A DNA stretch of 64,000 nucleotides, taken from the NCBI RefSeq assembly GCF_029193815.1, contig NZ_JARFVC010000012.1:23977-87976 (forward strand). The letters run 5' to 3'. The notes beneath the pieces were generated by a model. The model worked only from the letters and a program-made list of their open reading frames with translations, made no database searches and had not been told where the DNA came from. The position numbers were made by a program, and so were the translations under genes. Origin of the DNA: Cytobacillus sp. S13-E01 (lineage in GTDB: Bacteria; Bacillota; Bacilli; Bacillales; Bacillaceae_L). This document shows, in pieces, positions 1-9,000 of the stretch. Positions within the stretch are counted from its first letter, which is position 1; every line of letters starts with the position of its first letter.

Positions 1-2
1 AA

Positions 3-3000
3 TATGGTAATGCAACTGGAATCGACCATCTAGCAGATTTAGGTGTGACAAATGTCCACTTGCTACCTTCTTATGATTTTAAAACGGTGAATGAATTAAC
101 GGTAGACGATGCAAACTCTGTCAATGCCAAATACAACTGGGGCTATGATCCACAAAATTATAATGTTCCCGAAGGTTCATATTCAACTGATCCTGAGAAC
201 CCAATAACTAGAATTACAGAATTCAAAGAAATGGTTCAAGCGATGCATGACAATAATATTCGTGTCGTAATGGATGTTGTTTATAACCATACTTTTGACG
301 TACCAAACGGCCCATTTGATAAAGTCGTGCCTGGCTATTTCTACCGTACAACTGAAACTGGTAAACTAGCAAATGGATCTGGTGTGGGTAACGAAATAGC
401 AACAGAGCGTCCAATGGTTCGGAAATATATTAAGGACTCAGTTAGATACTGGGCAGAGGAATACAATGTCGATGGCTTCCGTTTTGACTTGATGGGATTA
501 ATAGATGTAAACACAATCGAACAGCTTACAAAAGAACTCCAAGAGCAAGTTGACCCAACAATCTTAATCTATGGTGAACCTTGGCAAGCAGGTGGCTCAC
601 CATTAGCAGCTAATCTTCAAACATTAAAAGGTTCACAAAAAGATAAAAACTTTGCCGTGTTCAATGATAATTTCCGTGGGGCAATTAAAGGCGGAAGTGA
701 TGATGCCTCTAAAGGGTTTGCAACAGGTGAAGCAGGCAAAGAAGCAGATATTGTTAAAGGTGTTATGGGTGGAATCAACGACTTCACAAACCGTGCATCT
801 GAAACGATTAACTATGTAACAGCACATGATAATTTAAATCTTTGGGATAAAATTATCAAAACACAAGGTCTAGAAGAGGAAGAAGGCTTTGTTAGCATGC
901 TTGATGGTGCATTACAGGGCGAAAGTGCTGAAAAATATGCTTCAGTTGAAGAAGCCGTTAATGCTTCAACACCTTACCATGCAGTAGACACAAACAATGT
1001 ACTCGCAAACGAGACGGTAAAACGCTCACTATTAGCAAATGGAATCATCCTCACATCACAAGGTATTCCGTTCATTCACGCAGGTGATGAGCTTTTACGT
1101 ACTAAGTTTGGGGATCATAATAGCTATAAGAGTCCAGATGCAATTAACCAAATTCGTTGGGACAAAAAAGAAGATTTCAAACCAGTCTTCGATTACTACA
1201 AAGGCTTAATTGAATTACGAAAAACACATCCAGCGTTCCGCATGAGCTCAAAAGAAGCAATTGCTAACAACCTGGAAGTTTATAAGCAAGATGGAAACAT
1301 CGTTGCCTTTAAACTGAAAAATAACGCAAATAATGATCGGTGGAAAAATATTGTTGTGATTTACAACGGTAATGCAGAGGCACAAGATGTCGCATTACCA
1401 TCAGATTCAGCAGCATGGAATGTTGTTGTTGACGACACGGCAGCTGGTACAGAAACACTACGTACAATTGAAGGCAATACAGCATCTGTTGCTGGTTTAT
1501 CAACGATGGTGTTATATGACGTGGCAACAAGCTACACTCCAGTTGTAACAACAATCGATGTTTCACCAACAGAGCTTGGATTAGAAGTGGATGAAGTAAG
1601 AACGATACGTGCAGTTGTGAAAGATCAAAACGGTAGCCCGGTTACAACAGAAACGATTACATGGGCATCATCGGATTCAACCATCGCAACGGTTTCTAGT
1701 AATGGTAAAATAACAGCTATAGCAAATGGTACAGCTACCATCACAGCAACGATTGGATCTGTTCAAGCAATAGTAACCGTTAATGTTGGTGAGCTTATCC
1801 CGACAAGCATTGAGTTGTCTGGAAGTGATTCAGTATTTAAGGGATTATCAACACTGCTAACAGCGGTTGTAAAAGATCAATTTGGTCAAGTTATGACGAA
1901 TCCCATTATTACATGGACATCTTCAAAACCAGCTGTTGCAACGGTAAAAACAAATGGTGAAGTAACAGGTGTTGCACCAGGTATAACGACGATAACAGTT
2001 CAATCTGGTGAAGTAAAAGCAGCAAAAGAAATCGAAGTAAAAGAATATGTACAACGCTATATCCAGTTCACATATGTTCGTGCTGATAAAGATTACGAAG
2101 GCTGGAACATGTGGACATGGCAAACAGGAGTAGAAGACGGTCAAAAATTATTTGATGAAGTAACAGATAAAGGTGCTGTTGCAACATTTGAAATTGGCCC
2201 TGAAACATCAAGTGTCGGTTTCGTGCTTCGTAAAGGTCAAAACTGGGATCAAAAGGATCCGTATGACGCGGACCGCTATATCACAATTGATCCAAATCAA
2301 CCATTAACAAAAGTAGTCGTAACAAGTGGAGTAAAAGATTTCCATACTGTCTCAACAGTAAATGGCCCGGTATTAGATAATGGTAGCTTAACTTTCTTCT
2401 ATCGTGATATGGACCTTTATAAAGCAAACGCAATGGACACAATTGAAAACGTCCAAGTAAAGGTAAATGACGAAGTATTTGATATGAACTATCGTGCCGA
2501 AGATGAGCTCTTCAACTACACAATGAACGACCTACAAGAAGGCACATATGACTATAGCTTCCTAGTAACAATTAATGGAATTACAACAGAAGTTACTGAT
2601 CCATTCAACACAAATGAAGCTGGGAAATCAATTATCGAATTCAAAATACCAGATCTAACAATTGAATCAGAAGTAACACCTAGCGCGATTTCTGCAAAAG
2701 AAAATGCAGTAGTAAAGCTAACTATTTCTTCTGAAGACAATGTCGAGATTAAAGAAGCGTATCTAGATTTATCACCCCTTGGTGGAGCAGAAAAAGTTGT
2801 GATTGATCCAGAACTTTATAAACAAACAATTGCAGTAACGGATTCTATCACAGCTGGAACGAAGGATTTAACAGTGACAGTTGTAGATGAATTTGGAAAC
2901 AAGCATACAAATACAGTTGCAGTTGAAGTAAAAGCAAAACAATCAGTTGGAAAGTCTGACTTTGATTGGGATGAAGCACGTATTTATTTCATGCTGACAG

Positions 3001-5630
3001 ACAGATTTAATGATGGTGACCCAACAAATAATGACCCCAATGGTGCAAACTATGATACTACACAAGCAGAAGCATATCATGGTGGAGATTTCCAAGGGAT
3101 TATCGACAAGCTGGATTATATTGAAGACCTTGGTATTAATACCATTTGGATTACTCCAATTGTTGATAACATTGACTGGGATTTACGTAATAACAAAGTC
3201 GGAAGTCAATTTGGTTACCACGGCTATTGGTCACAAGATTTTACATCACTTGATGAGCATTTAGGTGACATTGAAACGTTTAAAAAGCTTATCGACAAAG
3301 CACATGATCGTGGAATTAAAATCATGGTCGATGTTGTTTTAAATCATGCAGGCTATGGATTAAAGGAAAATGACCCAAGTATCGGTATGGGAATCGAAAA
3401 CTTCCCAACGGACACTGACCGTGAACGTTTTACAGGAATGCTACGTGACGGTGGGACAGATAGTATAAAAGGTGAATTAGCTGGTTTACCAGATTTCAAA
3501 ACAGAAGATCAAGCAGTACGTCAACAAGTGATTGAGTGGCAAACAGCTTGGTTAGAAAAAGCAAGAACAAACCGCGGTGATACAATTGATTACTTCCGTG
3601 TTGATACAGTTAAAAATGTTGAAGATACAACATGGAAAGCATTTAAAAATGCACTAACAGAAATTAAACCGGATTTCAAATTAATCGGCGAATATTTCGG
3701 TGCTAGTGTGGATAACACAGGCGGCAATTTACGAAGTGGCCAAATGGATTCATTACTAGACTTTGGCTTCAAAGGAGCTGCACAGAATTTCATTAATGGT
3801 GACATTGATGGAGCCGATCGTTATCTCCAATATCGCAACAGCATGATTGACAACACAGCAACATTAGGGCAATTCCTAAGCAGTCATGATGAGGATGGAT
3901 TCCTAGTTGCACGTGCAGATGGTGATATTAATAAAATGAAGCTTGCGGCAGCCCTTCAAATTACCGCAAAAGGTCAGCCTGTTATCTATTATGGTGAAGA
4001 ATTAGGTCAATCAGGTCGAACTGCAGGAAACATGGATAACGGCGAATTTAGTGAAAACCGTTATGATTTTGCGTGGGACCAAGTCGAGAATAATGAAATG
4101 CTAGAGCATTATCAAAAGCTATTAAACATCCGTAAAGACTTTTCAAAAGTATTCTCTAAAGGAACTCGTGAAAAGCTTGCAGGTGGAAACGATGACGGCT
4201 ATTTAGTATTTGAACGGAGCTACAATAACGAATCTGTTGTCGTTGGATTAAACACAACAACAGAAGCGAAAACAACAACTTTTGAAGTTCCGTTTGAAGC
4301 AGGTAAAAAAATAATTGATTTATACAGTGGTGAGAAATACAAAGTCTCAGCAGCAAATGAAGTTACATTAACACTACCTTCAAGAGAAAATGGTGGAACA
4401 ATCATTCTTGCTGCAGCTAAGAAAGAAGACAATAATAACAGTCCAGTAGGACCAACACCACCAACTCCTTCTACTAATCAAGGAGAACTAGAGGTTGATG
4501 AGAAAACTGGTAAAGTGAAGTTAAAAGTAACCGAAGAAAAAATCAATGCGTTAATTCAAGATAAGACAAAATCAGAGGTTGTTATTGACCTGGGAAAAGC
4601 AACAGAAGGAAAAAAGGTTAGTGAACAAACGGCTGAATTGACAAAGACTACGATAACTAAACTTGTGGAAAATAAAAAGACACTCGTTATTCATTCAGGC
4701 CAATCAAAGGTAACTCTTTCTACTAAAAACCTAACTGACATAGTAGAAAAAGCAAATGGAAGTATTTCTATTACGATTAATACACGACAGTCAACTGACA
4801 GTCTACCAGTAACTCTAACAAGCCAGGAGCTTGTCTCAAACGTAGTTGACTTTACTGTAAAAGGTGATAATGAAATCGTTTCTCAGTTTGCTGAACCAAT
4901 CGAAGTAAGTATCACAGTATATGAGAACAAGATGAAAGACAAACGTAAAGCTGCAGCGTACTATTTGAATGAAACAACAAACAAATGGGAGTATGTTGGA
5001 GGAAAGGTGGTTGACGCAGAGTTCGTATTCACTACAAAACATTTCTCAACATTTGCAGTCATTGAAAATAATAAGACGTTTAAAGATATCAATAACTATT
5101 GGGCTAAGGATGAAATCGAAGTATTAGCATCAAGAATGATCATCCAAGGGAAAACGGCAACTTCATTCAAACCAACGGATGATATCACTCGTGCAGAATT
5201 TGCTGTCTTACTTGTGCGTGCCTTAAATATTCCATTATCAGAGTACGAAGGAACCTTTAATGATGTTTCCATGCAACAAGCATTGAGCGCACAACAAATT
5301 GAAGCAGCAAATCGAGTAGGAATTGTAAATGGTCAAGGAAATGGTATTTTCGAACCTTCTAAAAACATTACGCGAGAAGAAATGGCAGCGATGATTATTC
5401 GTGCAGTAGAGTATAGGAACAACAAACTAGTAAAAGAGAACCAAGGAACATTGAAGTTCAAGGATAGTGATAGTATAGGAGCATTTGCAAAAGAGTATGT
5501 AGCGCTAGCGACAGAATTGGGTATTATCAAGGGACTTGAGGACAATACCTTTGCCCCTAAAGCCGATACAACTAGAGCGCAGGCATCTGTCATGCTTTAC
5601 AGATTACTAGAGAAAATAGAAGAGGTATAA
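3..5630 (+). CDS. SLH-anchored bifunctional amylopullulanase, 5'-partial
   Basis: The reading frame is open from base 3, so the true start lies upstream of the window. Residues below count from the GTG at 45. The first GH13 domain is type I pullulanase-like: YNWGYDP at about 30-36, VMDVVYNH at 75-82, the nucleophile motif DGFRFD at 143-148, the acid/base motif GEPW at 177-180 and VTAHDN at about 258. Two Big2 Ig-like domains follow (about 504-665), then a CBM41/PUD-like domain (about 671-780) and beta-rich linkers. A second, complete GH13 alpha-amylase domain runs from about 973, with VDVVLNH near 1095, FRVD near 1184, GEYFG near 1215 and SSHDED near 1279. After a Pro/Thr linker come a module shared with the neighbouring protease and three SLH domains from about 1677. 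It should cleave alpha-1,6 and alpha-1,4 linkages of starch or glycogen at the cell surface. The family is clear; the dual specificity is inferred. Confidence 0.93.
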   Translation, partial: YGNATGIDHLADLGVTNVHLLPSYDFKTVNELTVDDANSVNAKYNWGYDPQNYNVPEGSYSTDPENPITRITEFKEMVQAMHDNNIRVVMDVVYNHTFDVPNGPFDKVVPGYFYRTTETGKLANGSGVGNEIATERPMVRKYIKDSVRYWAEEYNVDGFRFDLMGLIDVNTIEQLTKELQEQVDPTILIYGEPWQAGGSPLAANLQTLKGSQKDKNFAVFNDNFRGAIKGGSDDASKGFATGEAGKEADIVKGVMGGINDFTNRASETINYVTAHDNLNLWDKIIKTQGLEEEEGFVSMLDGALQGESAEKYASVEEAVNASTPYHAVDTNNVLANETVKRSLLANGIILTSQGIPFIHAGDELLRTKFGDHNSYKSPDAINQIRWDKKEDFKPVFDYYKGLIELRKTHPAFRMSSKEAIANNLEVYKQDGNIVAFKLKNNANNDRWKNIVVIYNGNAEAQDVALPSDSAAWNVVVDDTAAGTETLRTIEGNTASVAGLSTMVLYDVATSYTPVVTTIDVSPTELGLEVDEVRTIRAVVKDQNGSPVTTETITWASSDSTIATVSSNGKITAIANGTATITATIGSVQAIVTVNVGELIPTSIELSGSDSVFKGLSTLLTAVVKDQFGQVMTNPIITWTSSKPAVATVKTNGEVTGVAPGITTITVQSGEVKAAKEIEVKEYVQRYIQFTYVRADKDYEGWNMWTWQTGVEDGQKLFDEVTDKGAVATFEIGPETSSVGFVLRKGQNWDQKDPYDADRYITIDPNQPLTKVVVTSGVKDFHTVSTVNGPVLDNGSLTFFYRDMDLYKANAMDTIENVQVKVNDEVFDMNYRAEDELFNYTMNDLQEGTYDYSFLVTINGITTEVTDPFNTNEAGKSIIEFKIPDLTIESEVTPSAISAKENAVVKLTISSEDNVEIKEAYLDLSPLGGAEKVVIDPELYKQTIAVTDSITAGTKDLTVTVVDEFGNKHTNTVAVEVKAKQSVGKSDFDWDEARIYFMLTDRFNDGDPTNNDPNGANYDTTQAEAYHGGDFQGIIDKLDYIEDLGINTIWITPIVDNIDWDLRNNKVGSQFGYHGYWSQDFTSLDEHLGDIETFKKLIDKAHDRGIKIMVDVVLNHAGYGLKENDPSIGMGIENFPTDTDRERFTGMLRDGGTDSIKGELAGLPDFKTEDQAVRQQVIEWQTAWLEKARTNRGDTIDYFRVDTVKNVEDTTWKAFKNALTEIKPDFKLIGEYFGASVDNTGGNLRSGQMDSLLDFGFKGAAQNFINGDIDGADRYLQYRNSMIDNTATLGQFLSSHDEDGFLVARADGDINKMKLAAALQITAKGQPVIYYGEELGQSGRTAGNMDNGEFSENRYDFAWDQVENNEMLEHYQKLLNIRKDFSKVFSKGTREKLAGGNDDGYLVFERSYNNESVVVGLNTTTEAKTTTFEVPFEAGKKIIDLYSGEKYKVSAANEVTLTLPSRENGGTIILAAAKKEDNNNSPVGPTPPTPSTNQGELEVDEKTGKVKLKVTEEKINALIQDKTKSEVVIDLGKATEGKKVSEQTAELTKTTITKLVENKKTLVIHSGQSKVTLSTKNLTDIVEKANGSISITINTRQSTDSLPVTLTSQELVSNVVDFTVKGDNEIVSQFAEPIEVSITVYENKMKDKRKAAAYYLNETTNKWEYVGGKVVDAEFVFTTKHFSTFAVIENNKTFKDINNYWAKDEIEVLASRMIIQGKTATSFKPTDDITRAEFAVLLVRALNIPLSEYEGTFNDVSMQQALSAQQIEAANRVGIVNGQGNGIFEPSKNITREEMAAMIIRAVEYRNNKLVKENQGTLKFKDSDSIGAFAKEYVALATELGIIKGLEDNTFAPKADTTRAQASVMLYRLLEKIEEV

Positions 5631-5633
5631 GGA

Positions 5634-5669
5634 AAAAGACCGTTATCTACAGGATAACGGTCTTTTTTT
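5634..5669 (+). terminator. Rho-independent terminator of the amylopullulanase
   Basis: A perfect inverted repeat (AAGACCGTTATC / GATAACGGTCTT) with a short loop is followed by a run of T. It starts four bases after the stop codon. Confidence 0.93.
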
Positions 5670-5927
5670 AAAAGATAAGAAAGTATAAAAGTTTGTACCT
5701 AGTTATAGTGCCCTAGCTCCGGGCGCCATCGGACCTGAGGTCATAACCCTGTCTAGCTCCAGCGCCTAGAAACGAGGGGAAACTTCAACTCCTCCTACAG
5801 AAGCAAAGAACGCTTCTTTCGCCCGGAGTCTTCGAAGCACACGATGTGCAAGTGTCGATAATGCCACAGGACGTGGCGGGTTTTAATCGACGCGCTGATA
5901 GGCGGGTGCGCCTTTTGTTTTTCTTAA
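5670..5927. repeat. Dispersed intergenic repeat A, copy 1 (composite)
   Basis: It begins with the family signature AAGATAAGAAAGTATAAAAG, then TTTGTACCTAGTT, then CTCCGGGCGCCATCGG, and ends with GCTGATAGGCGGGTGCGCC. This copy is longer than the others and holds a second GTCTAGCTCCAGCGCC start in its middle, so two units seem fused. Both outer ends carry complementary GGCGCC-type sequence, so the transcript could fold into a long hairpin. There is no ORF. It fills most of the gap between the two SLH-protein genes. Confidence 0.8.
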
Positions 5928-6088
5928 AAAAACAAATATTTTAAAAATACCAAATATAGCTATATTTAGAGTTTACTAAATATATAGACATATGATAGAT
6001 TTAATATGTAAACCTTGTAATAATTGGAAAAGGAGGTCAAATTTACTATTCAACGAAAATGCCATTTAGTAGAGAGGGGAACAAACAA

Positions 6089-9000
6089 GTGAAAGTTAAA
6101 AGAATTACCGCGCTAGTCCTCATATTTTTACTTACATTTGGAAATATTGCGTTTGGCGCTGTGCTTCCAATTAGAGAAGTAGATAATACAAAGAGACAAG
6201 CAAATAAGTCATTAACAGAAATAAAAACCGAAGAATTAGCAGGACAATATAATGCAGATGACAAAGTCCGTGTTATTGTAGAGCTTGATGGCGAAGTCGC
6301 GATTCAATATGCCCAAAAGAAGGGGGTAAAGTATGATGAACTTTCTGAAACAGAGAAAGGGAACCTTCAATCCGCTGCTTTAGAGGCACAAGAAGAAACT
6401 AAAGCACAAATCTCAAGTCAAAAAATTGAAATTGATTATATTACTAATTTTACTACAGTTGTTAATGGATTTAGTGCTGAAGTAGAATATGGTTCTTTAC
6501 CACTATTAGAGGCATTGCCAAATGTTGGTAAAGTACATATTGTGAATGAATATCAACGTCCAACAGTAAAGCCTGAAATGGTTTACAGTAAGGAGTTAGT
6601 TCAAGCTCAAGAAGCTTGGAGAGAATATGGTTATAAAGGTGAAGGGATGGTAGTAGGTGTCATTGATACTGGTATTGATCCAAGTCACCGTGACATGGTC
6701 TTAAGTGAAGAAACAGAACCTAAATTAACTGAAGAGTTAGTAAACAGTCAAATCACTGCTAATGAACTTCCGGGTATGTACTATACTGAAAAAGTTCCTT
6801 ATGGTTACAACTATATGGATAACAACCAACAAATTCTAGATATCGGTCCTGATGCTTCAATGCACGGGATGCACGTAAGCGGAACTGTCGCAGCTAATGG
6901 TGACGAAGCTAATGATGGTATTAAAGGTGTAGCTCCTGAAGCACAACTTTTAGCACTTAAAGTATTTGGTAACGATCCTGAAATGCCGTCTACTTTCGGT
7001 GATATTTATGTAAAAGCAATTGATGATGCAATTGCATTAGGTGTAGATGTAATTAACATGAGTTTAGGATCTACTGCAGCTTTCGTTATTCCTGAAGACC
7101 CTGAACAAGAAGCAGTAAAACGTGCAGTTGAAAGTGGCGTTCTAATGGCTATTTCTGCAGGTAACTCTGCTCACTTCGGTAATGGCTTTGATAATCCGTT
7201 CGCCTCTAACCCTGACATTGGTGTTTCTGGTTCTCCGGGGGTATCATATGAGTCGCTTCAAGTAGCATCTTTTGAAAATCAATTTATGGATTTAGATGCT
7301 GTAACATATACTATCGGTGAAAATGCAGCAGCAAAAGCGCCATTTATGTCATCGGGAAACGTACATCCTACTAGCTTAGGTGATGAATCATATGAGCTCG
7401 TCTATGCGGGTTTAGGACGTATGCCTGGTGATTCTCAAACTGCTCCAGATGCAAATGATTTTGAGGGCCTTAATGTAGAAGGTAAGTTTGTTTTAATTCA
7501 ACGTGGTGAAAGTCCATTTGTAAGTAAAACTTTGAACGCTCAAGCAGCTGGTGCTGCTGGTGTCATTATTTTTAACAATTTAGATGGTTTTATTAACATG
7601 GCAAATGACCCGGAGATTACAATTCCACATTTGTTCATGTTAAAAGAAAATGGTAGTGTACTTAAAACTGCATTAGAAGCAGATGAAACAGTAACAGTAA
7701 GCTTTGAAGGAGATCTTACTAAGTCTCCAAACCCAGCTGCTGACAAAATGTCTGCTTTTACTTCTTGGGGATTAACTCCAAACTTAGATTTTAAACCGGA
7801 AATTACAGCTCCAGGTGGACAAATCTACTCAACACTTAATGATGACACTTATGGAATGATGAGCGGTACTTCAATGGCTGCTCCACATGTAGCCGGTGGT
7901 TCAGCGTTAGTGTTACAACGTGTAGATGAGCAATTTGACCTTGCTGGTTCAAATCGTGTAAACATGGCTAAAAATATCTTAATGAATACCGCTTCACCTG
8001 TAATTGATAAAGGAACAATCAATACAATGTTCGGCTTTACAAATCCATATTCTCCTCGTCGTCAGGGTGCAGGTATAATGCAGCTTCACTCAGCGTTAAG
8101 CACGCCAGTAGTGGTGACGGATGTTGTCACAAATGAAGCGAAAGTAGCTTTAAAAGAAGTTGGAGATAATCTTTCATTTACTTTAAATGCACAGAACTTC
8201 AGTGATACGGCTGTAACGTATAATGTCGGTGTAAATGTACAAACTGATTTATCATTATTTGGTGTATTGGGTTATGCGGTAGATGAACTAGAAGCACAAG
8301 CTCTTGATGGTGCTATAGTTACAGTTAATAATGGAAACAACGTTGTTGAAGTTCCAGCAAATGGTTCAGTTACGATTACTGTCGAAGTAGATTTAACTAA
8401 CGCAGTAGTGCTAAATAGAAACGCATCAGGATATGTACCTGCTGTTGAAGTTTTCCCTAACGGATACTTTGCAGAAGGATATGTAACCTTAACAGAAACA
8501 ACTGATACACATCCTGAACTTACAGTTCCTTATGTAGGCTTCAAAGGTGATTGGGACAAAGCCCCAGTTCTTGACGGTACAAAATATGATGATGAATCAT
8601 CTTTCTATGGGATGACCGGTTTAGTTTATGCTTCTACAGGTGGTTATAGCTATTTAGGTTATTCGCCAAGTGATGATAGCTTTAAATCAAATGCGATTGC
8701 TATCTCACCAAATGGAGATGGAATCCAAGACCAAGCTATTCCGATCCTTTCATTCTTACGTAATGCTAAAAAAGTAGAATTCAATGTAGTAGCTAAAGAT
8801 GGCGAAACAATTCTGCGTACCCTACGTACAGAAAACAATGTGAGAAAAAATTATTATGATGGTGGTAGAGCAGCACAATATTCACTTAACCCAGTAAGAG
8901 GTTGGGATGGAAAAGTTAAAAATGCTCTAGCAACAGAAGGATTATATTACTATCAAATCAAAACTGTTATAGATTTCCCTGGTGCAGAAGCTCAAACTGT

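Noticed and set aside
6059..6088. ATG 6059 as the protease start
   Set aside because: The AGGAGGT upstream is about 20 bases away and the start adds a charged stretch before the signal peptide. GTG 6089 has a better placed RBS.
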